A stretch of DNA of 64,000 bases, taken from positions 54,042,883-54,106,882 of the forward strand of contig OZ020589.1 in the NCBI GenBank assembly GCA_963971535.1, written 5' to 3'. Position numbers and translations under genes: made by a program. Every line of letters begins with the position of its first letter. The first letter of the stretch is position 1. Shown piece by piece: positions 48,084 to 57,068 of the stretch. The DNA comes from Notolepis coatsorum. Its lineage: Eukaryota > Chordata > Actinopteri > Aulopiformes > Paralepididae. Below the pieces are notes generated by a model. The model did no database searches. It had not been told where the DNA came from and saw only the letters and a list, made by a program, of their open reading frames with translations.

Positions 48084-48754
48084 TCAAAGAGGCCTCGAAT
48101 CCCCCTGCTGACCACCGTCGACAGTGGCAGCCGTAACACCAGGCTCACCAATCGCACAACGCATGGCGAGGGAGCCACGTGACAGCACAACATTCTCACG
48201 GACAGACCCAGGCTCAGCCATCAACTGGGTGTCAGCCCCTGTCCCCATGAGAAGCGAAACGTGGGGCCGCATGCGCTTCAACAAAGGCTTGCGCCCCGCA
48301 GCCAAAGGAAAACGATCAGAGCCCCTTTTCCGCTGGTGTTGGGGGAGGGAGTGATCGGCGAGCGGGCTGCTCGCGGCAGGACGGCGACGGCTTGTATATT
48401 CCAAGCCGAGCTCATCCAACATGGCCGATCCCTCGGCCGCCAACTCTGTTGACTCAACGCCCAGGGTACCACTGGCGGGGGAAACATGGCCGCCTGTCGA
48501 GGGCCTTGCCATAGTCGCTGACGAGGCCGTGCTCCAACCTCCGGCTGCATAGCGTGAGGCGGTGTGGGACCTAGGTCAACAACCGCCCGCGTCTCTGCAG
48601 AACGACCAAAGAGTCCTTCCGCGGAAAGAGGAGCCGTGAGGAGAAGAAACCTTTCTTCCTCCCCAAGAGGAGACTGCTCCAACCAGAAATGCCTATTAAC
48701 AAGTGTTGATAGCATCCTAATCCTCCCCGCAGTTATAGCTTGCGACTGATTCAA
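48084..48754 (-). pseudogene. DIRS gag-like region, 3' part
   Basis: Two overlapping frames on the minus strand (48754 to 48278, and 48512 to 48084) read as one protein with a shift near 48500. They hold FWLEQSPLGEEERFLLLTAP and a basic-proline stretch with LPLADHSLPQHQRKRGSDRF-like composition. By position, upstream of RT and on the same strand, this is the gag-like part of the DIRS element. No nucleocapsid zinc knuckle is visible. Confidence 0.6.
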
Positions 48755-48778
48755 GATCTCTATAACACCAAAAACATG

Positions 48779-49525
48779 CTAAATGTTTTCAGCGTCGGCT
48801 GGTCCTGTAGCCCCACTACCCGACGCTAATGTGGACAGAAAAACAGTCAGCTGAGCCACAACACTGGCCGCAGCTAAATTCCATCCTGTGGCAGTATAAC
48901 TCTCATCAGTCCATACTGCCACCTGCCGGGCCGACCTGCTCTCAAGCGTCGGCTTCCGGGTGGGACACCGTTCAACCCCGCCGGGGCACAGGATCGATGC
49001 TACCTGGCTCTCTAGCCACGGCACACCCGCCCTGCGCCCTGTTGTCAACCCATTCACCCGTAAAAAGGGTAAATAAGTCTCAGCAAAACCCCCCACATTA
49101 GCTACCGACTGACCTTCATCAATGAACCGGTTAAGAGGAGGGAAAAGCGGTGACATCCCACGGCGGGGAACATTAAAACAGTGCATTATAGCATTAGTGT
49201 TAGCAGCGCGCTCCAAGATCGCCTGGAAAACGTCCAACTCAGAGGGACGTTCACCCAGACATCCCGCCCCTGGCGCCGACACACAACTAGGTTGTCTAAC
49301 ATAACAACAAGCAGCATTACTAACACCAGCGTTAATGCCTGATGACACAGAGCCTACTTGTGTGCGAGTCAGCTCGATAGCCAAACCTCGCACGCTGTCC
49401 CTCGATCTGCTGCCACAAGACGAGGGACAGACCCGACGTGCCGTTGGAACATGCAGAGAAGATTCCAGGGATTGGCAAATCTCTGGCGAATACTCAACAT
49501 TGCGCAATTTCTCTATACTTTTCAT
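48779..49525 (-). CDS. DIRS gag-like protein, 5' part
   Basis: A 248-codon open frame starting 47 bp inside the right inverted repeat boundary region. It carries no motif I can name; it includes LDVFQAILERAANTNAIMHC and FPPLNRFIDEGQSVANVGGF and ends TGPADAENI. Being the first frame downstream of the DIRS promoter-side terminus, it is read as the N-terminal part of ORF1 (gag-like), which coats DIRS RNA. The stop at 48779 lies 25 bp before the next gag-like frame, so the two were probably joined before a frameshift or are separate ORFs. Confidence 0.6.
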   Translation of the reverse strand: MKSIEKLRNVEYSPEICQSLESSLHVPTARRVCPSSCGSRSRDSVRGLAIELTRTQVGSVSSGINAGVSNAACCYVRQPSCVSAPGAGCLGERPSELDVFQAILERAANTNAIMHCFNVPRRGMSPLFPPLNRFIDEGQSVANVGGFAETYLPFLRVNGLTTGRRAGVPWLESQVASILCPGGVERCPTRKPTLESRSARQVAVWTDESYTATGWNLAAASVVAQLTVFLSTLASGSGATGPADAENI

Positions 49526-49571
49526 AAAGCTAGTTCACAGGGTGCAAGCATCCGCCATGATGGAAACGAAA

Positions 49572-49735
49572 TAGAGGAAGGGCGAGTGGTGACCACGCCT
49601 GCTGCCTTATAGTACGGCATTGGGGCGGGGCCTGGTCAGATGCTGGGTGCAATAACGAAGTACAGTAGGTACTGGAGATGAGGTACATCTCGATGGCGAA
49701 GAGCAGGACGCGATTCGCCATTACGACTATATAAC
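49572..49735 (-). repeat. DIRS terminal inverted repeat, right
   Basis: Complement of the left terminus over GGGCGAGTGGTGACCACGCC, TTATAGTACGGCATTGGGGC and CTCGATGGCGAAGAGCAGGAC, with an insertion of a few bases near 49655-49670. It ends TACGACTATATAAC. The outermost ~30 bp differ from the left end, which is normal for DIRS because each end is copied from a different half of the internal complementary region. Confidence 0.88.
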
Positions 49736-50126
49736 TCTCTACTCACAAATACACATGAGCACACACAGACACACACACCACTCATGCGGCAACCGCAAAA
49801 AAAAATCACTTTAAACAAAATGTCACTTTTAAAAATAGAATCTTTAAAAACACTTTAAAAGAAGGAGGTACTGTATAGTTTAGATACAGTAAGAGTTAAC
49901 ATTGTAAATTGTATATTGCATAGTAGTGTATATAAGAACCAGTTTCTCAGGAACCTAGCATGTCTTTTTTTACCATGCATATCTTGTCTTATCTATTTTA
50001 TTTTTTCGATGCCTATTTTATTCTATTTTATTATTGTATTTTGCACAATCAATGCGGGCAAGACCACCCACATTTCACTGTATGCCCTGGTATGTATGTG
50101 ACAAATAAACCTCTTGATTCTTGATT
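49736..50126 (+). other. L2-type host LINE 3' UTR and tail
   Basis: Non-coding AT-rich sequence ending ATGTATGTGACAAATAAACC and a TTGATTC repeat (50113-50126), the 3' tail style of fish L2-type LINEs. It joins piece 2 across the DIRS insertion. Confidence 0.75.
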
Positions 50127-50340
50127 CTATATTCACCACGGTATAATACGGGAATGTATGGATGGAAACAAATATTCTTTTTCACATATTGAAAGATAGA
50201 TAGGTGATGTCAAATGGGCCATAGTATTGTATCCATAGCTATAATATAGAATATAGTTATAGCTCTACAAACAAGGTGACGGATCCCTATCTATCTAGCG
50301 GTGGCATTGCTACAGAGGGATGCGTCTAATGGCTGGCACT
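50127..50340. other. Unassigned AT-rich spacer
   Basis: No feature recognised. Confidence 0.4.
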
Positions 50341-51076
50341 GAAAGTGTTTACCCCCATAAATAAGGTGACCAAAACAGCCTTTTTCCATCTAAGAAATAT
50401 TGCTAAGGTTCGATTGTTTTTAACCCAACAGGATGCTGAGAAGTTGATTCATGCTTTTATTTCAAGTAGATTGGACTATTGCAAAGCTCTTTTTACTGGT
50501 CTTCCTAAAGAATCAATAGACAAGGTACAGCTAATTCAGAACTCTGCTGCTAGACTTTTAACAAAACAAGGAAGAGAGAGCATATTACTCCAGTTTTAGC
50601 TGCATTGCATTGGCTCCCTGTATCTTTTAGAATTTATTTGAAAGTCCTTCTACTTGTTTTTAAAGCTCTTAACAATTTAGCACCCTCATACATTTCTGAT
50701 CTCCTGTCTTTTTAGATCAGCTGGTCTTTTAAATGTTCCTGGGGTGCCCCAAGGGAAAATTGGGGCATCTGCTTTTAATTTCTATGCACCACAGCTGTGG
50801 AACACAATCCCAAAAAATATGTGGCTGGCTCAGTGGAAATTTTTAAGCGACAGTTGAAAACATACCTTTTTAATATTAGCAACTCTTTTTATAATTTCTT
50901 TTAATCATTGATTTTATCCATTTTCTTTGCTTGTGATTTTAGACTGTTAGACTTTATGTTCTTTTTTTAAATCTGTTATTACTCATTGTTTTATCTTTCT
51001 TTTATCATGTAATGTGAAGCACTTTGGGCTGCATCTTGTATGAAAAGTGCTATATAAATTAAGTTATTATTATTAA
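50341..51076 (+). mobile_element. L2-type LINE, 3' fragment (plus strand)
   Basis: The frame from about 50345 encodes NKVTKTAFFHLRNIAKVR, DAEKLIHAFISSRLDYCKAL and LIQNSAARLLT, the RT thumb and LQxxQNxAAR motif. After frameshifts it continues with LHWLPVSFR and VLLLVFKALNNLAPSYISD. The 3' UTR ends GAAGCACTTTGGGCTGCATC, AAAGTGCTATATAAATTAAG and TTATTATTATTA. It is the same family as the minus-strand copy at 51271-53560. Confidence 0.85.
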
Positions 51077-51172
51077 CATGCAAACTCCACACAGAAAGGC
51101 CCCCTGCTGGGGTTCAAACCCAGGACCTTGTTGAGGCAGCAGTGCTAACCACTGTGCCACCGTGCCGCCACA
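51077..51172 (-). mobile_element. tRNA-derived SINE head
   Basis: On the minus strand GTGGCACAGTGGTTAGCAC supplies an A box and GGGTTTGAACCCC a B box, followed by TGTGTGGAGTTTGCATG. This is the head of a common fish tRNA-derived SINE that is transcribed by RNA polymerase III and moved by LINE machinery. The body is absent on the left, where the plus-strand LINE tail lies. Confidence 0.8.
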
Positions 51173-51268
51173 GATCAAGATCTCTGTACCAGTGTGTGTA
51201 TGTGTGTGTGTGACAGAAATAGTCTGATGAGAGAAACACTGCCAAATGTATATAGAAATGGACCTTGC

Positions 51269-51270
<2 letters not shown>

Positions 51271-51326
<56 letters not shown>

Positions 51327-53560
51327 TTTATTTGTATAGCACTTTTCATATAGAAATTGCAGTTCAAAGTGCTTCACAACAGTAATAAGCTAGCATAAAA
51401 AAATAAAGATAGAGAGCTAGCAAGGTAAGGTAAATCACAGTTTTTCAGTAATACAAATAATAAAATAGAATAGATTAGATAGAGTACAAAAATGCGGTTT
51501 GATTCAGTTCTAAAATTGGCAAAAATTATAAAATAGAACGGACAGTAAAAAGTGTGATCAAATTGTTCAATACAAAATATAAAACAACAGAGCAGTGCAT
51601 CGATCTTAATACTTTGAGTTTCTTTACAAAGTTCTTTTTTTTATCCACTTTTTTATCCTCCTATTTTTCTTGTATTTTTTCCTCCCATCCCAATTTTAGT
51701 CGTTATGCCAATTCCCCCCTCCCCTTCCTGGTCGTTGCGCTACTTGCCGGTCTAGGGAGCTCTGAAGTCTATCACATGCTTCCTCCGATACATAGGAGAC
51801 AGCCAGCAGCCTCTTTTCACCTGGCAGCGAGGACTCTCATTGGGTGAGTGTAACGCGTGGGAGGGCACACTACCTCACCCAGATCCCTTCCTCGCAGTAG
51901 GTAGGGTAAGAATAGTGCAGGTAAAGTAAAATGTGTGTCAGGATATCCCTGATGTTTCATTTAAATGCCTGAGCAAAGATCTTTTGAAGCTGTCTAGCAA
52001 GTTGGCTTCCCTGATGTTTTGGGGTAGTTTGTTCCATAGTTTTGGGGCATAGTTGATAAAGGCTGCATCACCGATCCTCTTTTGACTGTTTCTGGGAGCC
52101 TCTAGTAGTCCAGCAGCTGATGATCGCAGTGTTCTTGCTGGCCTGTAATTTATTCGAGTGTTGGCGATGTAGCTAGGTTCCTGTCCATTTAGAGCTTTGT
52201 ATGTAAGGAGAAGGACCTTAAAGTAAATTCTAAATGTTACAGGAAGCCAGTGTAAAGCAGCTAAGACTGGACTAATGTGCTTTCTCCTTTTGGTTCTAGT
52301 TAGCAGTCGGGCTGCAGAGTTTTGGATTAGCTGAAGCCTCTCTGTCGTTTTCTTAGGGAGACCTGTGAAAAGTGCATAGTCTAACCGGCTAGATATGAAT
52401 GCATGAATTAGCTTCTCAGCATCGTTTTGATTAATAAGTGGTCGTACTTTTGCTATATTTNNNNNNNNNNNNNNNNNNNNNNNNNNNNNNNNNNNNNNNN
52501 NNNNNNNNNNNNNNNNNNNNNNNNNNNNNNNNNNNNNNNNNNNNNNNNNNNNNNNNNNNNNNNNNNNNNNNNNNNNNNNNNNNNNNNNNNNNNNNNNNNN
52601 NNNNNNNNNNNNNNNNNNNNNNNNNNNNNNNNNNNNNNNNNNNNNNNNNNNNNNNNNNNNCTGAGATTGAAGAATGATGTTTTGGTCACTTTGTTAATAT
52701 GAGAATTGAAGTTCAGTTCTGAATCTATGATAACCCAGAGACTTGTGACCTCAGATTTGATCCAAGGGGTTAGTCCTCCCATTAACGTTTCTTTTTTAGT
52801 TTTGGGGCCGATAATTAGAATTTCAGTTTTGTTCTTGTTTATTTTAAGGAAGTTCTTACTCATCCATTTATTTATTGCCAATAATCACTTTGTAATCGAG
52901 TTAATAGCTGTATCATTTGGTTCAGCAGATATGTACAGTTGTGTATCATCCACATAGCTATGGAAACCTACATTATGTTCTCTGATGATATCACCCAGCA
53001 GTAACATGTAAAGGGAAAAGAGTAAAGGACCTAAGCAATTCCCTTGTTGTTGTCATATATCTCAGACATGTGGCCTCCTAGTTTAACATAGAATTTCCTC
53101 CCTCTGACGTATGTTTTAAACCAGCTTAGCACATGTTCTGAGAAACTGACAAGGTTTTCAAGACCATCGATTAGAATATCGTGATCGATTGTATCGAATG
53201 CTGCACTGAGATCTAGCAGGATAAGGATGGAGACCTTATTCTCGTCAGAGTTTAGTCTGAGGTCACTGATTATTTTGGTGAGGGCAGTTTCAATGCTATT
53301 ATTTTCTGAATCCCGATTGAAATTCTTCTAAGATGTTGTTTTCTTCAAGAAAGGAATTAATTTGAACTGAAACTATCTTTTCAAGTACTTTACTAATGAA
53401 TGGTAGGTTAGATATTGGTCGATAGTTTGCCAGTACATAACTTTTTTTAGTAATGGCTTTACAACTGTTTTAAAGGCATCTGGGAAAATACCAGTTCTAA
53501 GGGAAGTGTTGATAATATCTAGCACCTAGGCCTTGAAACTAATCTCCAGTCGCAACTGCA
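51271..53560 (-). mobile_element. L2-type LINE (minus strand) with assembly gap
   Basis: The 3' end is at the left: a long (AAT)n run at 51271-51325 joins ACTTTATTTGTATAGCACTT, the 3' tail of the family. On the minus strand the right half encodes LDLSAAFDTIDHDILIDGLE and SWFKTYVRGRKFYVK (53080-53240), then NKTEILIIGPKTKKE and SEVTSLWVIIDSELNFNSH (52700-52860), and left of the gap DAEKLIHAFISSRLDYALF (52380-52430). Several frameshifts are present. The 200-N gap 52461-52660 interrupts it. An unrelated ~300-bp block at about 51605-51905 (GGAGCTCTGAAG, TAACGCGTGGGAGGGCACAC) may be another insertion. Confidence 0.83.
52461..52660. other. Assembly gap (200 N) within the LINE
   Basis: Exactly 200 N. 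By comparison with the plus-strand copy near 50375-50420, only a few tens of LINE bases need be missing, so the gap size is probably nominal. Confidence 0.9.
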
Positions 53561-53945
53561 GAAACTGTCCTCCTTTACTGTGAAGGTTTATGCTCCAGTC
53601 ATCTGTGTTTGTCACAAGAGCTTAGATTGATAAGCCATTATTCAGCCAACCTTTTAAAGAGCTTCCTTCAACTAGCGAATAAAGCCCATTATCCATGCTG
53701 CAATGGGATTTAACCTTGGTGTCACAGAGTCTAACAACCTTTTGAACCACTGGACCTTATAATGGCTTCCTATCAAGATCACTTTCTCACTTTTGGCTCT
53801 TATATCTGCCAAGCATGTCAGCGCGCTGTCCGCTTTGTCAGTGGAGATGGAAGTGGTGCCATGCTAAGACTTAACCTTACTTTCATCCCTAAGAACATCA
53901 AAAGTTGTTTTTATTCTAGGGATATTGTCTCGGGGGCTTTTTAGA
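53540..53945 (+). pseudogene. Old DIRS tyrosine-recombinase relic
   Basis: The plus strand encodes pieces of a DIRS recombinase in several frames: LSSFTVKVYAPVICVCHKSL, LALISAKHVSALSALSV and LTFIPKNIKSCFYSRDIVSG. The last matches FVPKNIRSSFRSRDI of the DIRS element at 44793-45745. The box-I arginine has become histidine (AKHV for AKRV). This copy is far more decayed than the complete one and lies in opposite orientation. Confidence 0.75.
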
Positions 53946-54872
53946 TTAGATTAGATTCAAATGTATTGTCATTATACAGCAGTACAATACAACGTAAATA
54001 AGTTTGGCATTCAACCAGAGTGCAAATGTAACAGTATAAGTTCAATAGCAATATACAATGTACAGGTGATTCACCAGGGTATACAATATATAAATTAGTA
54101 CTACTGGGTGTAGTGCTAATCAAATGTATGTATAGGGTTGTAATATTAATATGTACAGTGATACAGTATGGTAGTAGTCATACTGGCCAGCAGCGTAACT
54201 AATAAGAGTATAGGTAAGATATATATACAGATATTAGGGCTGTCAAAATTAATGCTTTAACGCTGGAGATTAATTTAAATTTATTAAAGCATTAAAATAA
54301 ATGTATCTAGATTAATCTATGGAGTGAAAAATCTTCAATCTTAGCGCCGCGGATATAAGAAAGAGGTCTATGGTCAATATTGATGGTTTTGTTGAACATT
54401 TGTATTTCACAGGAGAGAAACTGTATTCAAAGAAAGCTATTAAAATAGTCTTTGAATCTAAATATACTTTCTTTGTGTTGATTTTACATTAATTCCATGA
54501 TTTTACTCAAGTAAATATCTGTTACAAGCTTCGGTTTTATGTAGAAAAATGCTATTTTTAATCTAGATTAATTACAGAAAATTGTGAGATTAATTAGTAA
54601 AAAAAAATGTATCTATTGACAGCACTAATATATATATATATATACACGGTATATACAGCATTATAGTACATATCATACACAGTTATATGGGTTATATGCA
54701 GGTGTATAAGTAGGTATATAGAACGATTATATGCATGTATGTATGGGGGGGGGGGGCTGTCATCATGGCAGAGTTCAGGGAGATGACAGCTGAGGGAAAG
54801 AAGCTGTTCCTGAGTCTGTTTGACTTGGAGTAGAGGTTGTTGTAGCATCTCCCGGAGGGGAGGAGGAAAAAC
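53946..54872 (-). mobile_element. L2-type LINE 3' end (minus strand)
   Basis: The left end reads AGATTAGATTAGATTCAAATG, the complement of a CATTTGAATCTAATCT tail. The right end, on the minus strand, encodes GRCYNNLYSKSNRLRNSFFP and AVISLNSAMMTA, the C-terminal end of the LINE protein. It is interrupted by the hAT-like element at 54235-54627 and contains (TA)n and (GGTATATA)-like patches. Confidence 0.75.
54235..54627. mobile_element. Non-autonomous hAT-like element (TAGGGCTGTCAA type)
   Basis: Termini TAGGGCTGTCAAAATTA and TATTGACAGCACTA are imperfect inverted repeats, with a subterminal GATTAATTTAAATTTA/AGATTAATTAG theme. The flanking octamers (ACAGATAT and ATATATAT) match only in part, so the target duplication has decayed or lies in the low-complexity TA run. 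No coding capacity. Confidence 0.65.
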
Positions 54873-54875
54873 AGT

Positions 54876-54924
54876 CAATGAATGAATGAATGAATGAATG
54901 AATGAATGAATGAATGAATGAATG
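54876..54924 (+). repeat. (AATG)n microsatellite
   Basis: About twelve copies of AATG at the 5' edge of the minus-strand LINE. Confidence 0.95.
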
Positions 54925-54940
54925 AAAGCACAGCCTCACA

Positions 54941-55564
54941 AAATAATAATAATTGTAATGATAATCTTTACAATAATAATAATAATAATAATAATAATAT
55001 TGCATTTCACTGTAGACCGCAGCAGCGATATAAATATATGGCGAATGTAGCTGTGCATTCACTGTACATGTATTGCAGGACAATGTGTGTACTGCCTAAT
55101 ATCTGTGTTGGTACAATTATATATAAAACAATATATATATTTGAGCGACTAGCCCACTAGCGAGGCAACCTCCTGCACCATCGCAGCAGCGCCGAGCGTG
55201 GTGATACAAGCAGGCTGCTCTGAGGAAAGGAGCCCGTTCGCTCTAGTGGGCTAGTCGCTAAAATATATATCGTTTTATATATAATTGTACCAACACAGAT
55301 ATTAGGCAGTACACACATTGTCCTGCAATACATGTACAGTGAATGCACAGCTACATTCGCCATATATTTCTATCGCTGCTGCGGTCTACAGTGAAATGCA
55401 ATATTATTATTATTATTATTATTATTATTGTAAAGATTATCATTACAATTATTATTATTTTGTGCACGTTGTGCAAATTGAGAGGCTGTGCTCTTTGCAC
55501 ACAACCCTCGTACACTTGTAACATTGCCTCTCCAGGCGGCTGCGATTGTAATGATAATCTTTAC

Positions 55565-55607
<43 letters not shown>

Positions 55608-55766
55608 TTGCATTTCACTGTAGACCGCAGCAGCGATAGAAATATATGGCGAATGTAGCTGTGCATTCACTGTACATGTATTGCAGGACAATGTGTGTAC
55701 TGCCTAATATCTGTGTTGGTACAATTATATATAAAACGATATATATTTTAGCGACTAGCCCACTAG
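54941..55766. repeat. Three alternating inverted copies of a ~220-bp module
   Basis: Copy A (54941-55160, plus), copy B (55243-55461, minus) and copy C (55545-55766, plus) are nearly identical apart from ATT-repeat length. Each runs from TGTAATGATAATCTTTAC through CTGTAGACCGCAGCAGCGAT and TATCTGTGTTGGTACAATT to GCGACTAGCCCACTAG. Spacers of about 82 bp between them differ from each other. A-B and B-C can each fold into a long hairpin. Open frames of N and Y runs here come from the (AAT)n tracts and are not genes. Confidence 0.93.
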
Positions 55767-55988
55767 CGTCCTGCTACGCTCATAGCGAGGGGGGCGTACT
55801 AGCGTAGGTCAGTGGCCAATCAGAGCACAAAACGGGAACCCGGAAACACGAATGTGTTGGTAAAAGCATAGACGCGTACCTGAGTGGTGTATAGTGTATC
55901 TTGTAGACCAGGCCCATTGCAAGTTGCTGTAATCTGTCTACTCTAAGCCATCCTACAGTAGGTAGTCAAAGTGGGCAGGGGTGAGGTG
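55767..55988. other. Unassigned spacer
   Basis: No feature recognised. Confidence 0.4.
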
Positions 55989-56251
55989 CAGTGGTGCAGT
56001 GCTGGTATAACTCGGTATAACGGCGTTATACCTCGGTCACTGAGGCTGAAGTACGCGCAATCGCTTTTTACATGGCATTATCCAACCGGACTCCCGGAGA
56101 AGCATGCAGCTGCAGAGCCGCAGAGCCAGCGGCGCTCTCTGGGCCGCGCGCTGACGGCCGCGCTGTGAGGCAATAGTATCCAGCTGCAGGACGAGAGCAG
56201 CCAAAAAACGTGGAGCGTTTGACCTACTGTCAATTTGCCACTGCACCACTG
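55989..56251. mobile_element. 263-bp hAT-like MITE with 8-bp TSD
   Basis: Perfect 13-bp inverted ends CAGTGGTGCAGTG and CACTGCACCACTG, flanked by the exact octamer GTGAGGTG at 55981-55988 and 56252-56259. A small palindrome GGTATAACGGCGTTATACC lies near the left end. No coding capacity. Confidence 0.93.
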
Positions 56252-56259
56252 GTGAGGTG

Positions 56260-56696
56260 GGTTTTAGGAGTAAGGTCAAGCAGGGCCCCGTTCCCCGTAC
56301 CTGGCTAACTGAGTTAGCCGGATAATTTCCAGGATAGCCTGACTTAAGCCGGACCTTCCTGTTCCCCGACGCTCGATTGTCTAAATCACCATGACAACAG
56401 ATCAAAAAGTTTGAGCCTGGTCGAGAGCAGGGTTAACTTCAGTTAGCCGGATGAACCATGGCCACGCCCCCGCAAATAAATGACAGCTCGCTTCCTGAAA
56501 TGATTCTCACAGTCTAGAGATCCCATTTATACCATTCTGAATTATGTTTCTGTGCTTCGTTTTCCTAGAGGGGGCTTTTGAAATGTATAATAATAGAACT
56601 AAATGCTGATAATAAATCATATTCAGCCTATAGATTTACTTTGTCCTAAATAAAATAATGCACGTCATATACGGCACTCGGAATCGCGATACACGC
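56260..56696. other. No gene seen; GGCTAACTGAGTTAGCC hairpin
   Basis: Contains the palindrome GGCTAACTGAGTTAGCC near 56322 with a related AGTTAGCCGGAT near 56440, hinting at another small TIR element, but no boundaries could be drawn. Confidence 0.4.
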
Positions 56697-56830
56697 TGAT
56701 TGATTGATTGATTGAAAACTTTATTAACAGATTGCAGAATGGGTACAATACAGTACAGCTCAATACACACAATTGTTAAGGGGATGCAGACCAGAGAAAG
56801 ACTTTCGTCTTGTTTACATCAGGGTCCCCC
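56697..56830 (-). mobile_element. LINE or SINE 3' tail with (TGAT)n end
   Basis: TGATTGATTGATTGATTG followed by AAAACTTTATTAACAG reads on the minus strand as CTGTTAATAAAGTTTTC plus a CAAT-repeat tail, a common retroposon 3' end. The coding part is not recognisable. Confidence 0.5.
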
Positions 56831-57068
56831 ATTTTCAATTCATCAGGACATATATGACATACATGACATACAGATAGTCAGTACTGCTACATCTATACAT
56901 TTATGACATACCAGATTTGCAAATACAGTACTGTTTGTGATACAGAAGGAGTCAAGAAAAGGGAGTGTCGTATATTTCTAAATGAAAACATGAACATAGC
57001 AACTGAAATGTACAAGGTAATGATTAGATAGAGAAGTTGATTTGATAGACAGGGTGATTTGAACACCA

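Larger units (their letters stand above)
44258..49735 (-). mobile_element. Complete DIRS-like tyrosine-recombinase retrotransposon
   Basis: A 5.5-kb minus-strand element with the DIRS layout: inverted terminal repeats, a gag-like region, RT/RNase H, a tyrosine recombinase, and an internal complementary region near one end. DIRS elements reverse-transcribe RNA to a circle that is integrated by the recombinase without the usual target duplication; none is obvious here. Insertion lies in the 3' UTR of the L2-type host LINE. One-base shifts occur in the gag-like region, at the RT/RNase H junction and before the recombinase tyrosine, so this copy is inactive, though motifs are well preserved and it looks fairly recent. 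Confidence 0.9.
35838..50126 (+). mobile_element. L2-type LINE, host of the nested transposon stack
   Basis: The LINE survives in three pieces: 35838-36036, 43662-44257 and 49736-50126. The first encodes SPQGCILSP and FADDTVVVGLI of a reverse transcriptase and stops at LLNIGKT. The second resumes at the same codons (GKTKELIVDFRR) after the Tx1-like insertion and runs to a stop at 44240. The third is 3' UTR ending in GACAAATAAACCTCTTGATTC and a TTGATTC repeat tail. The 5' end is truncated at about 35838, and some residues after SPQGCILSP are missing. The order of insertion is clear from the interruptions. Confidence 0.85.

Noticed and set aside
45137-49612. Plus-strand frames across the DIRS element (e.g. 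230 codons at 45137)
   Set aside because: Antisense shadows of the recombinase, RT and gag-like regions.
54594-55691. Poly-Asn/Tyr/Ile frames
   Set aside because: They are translations of (AAT)n/(ATT)n tracts in the inverted repeat.
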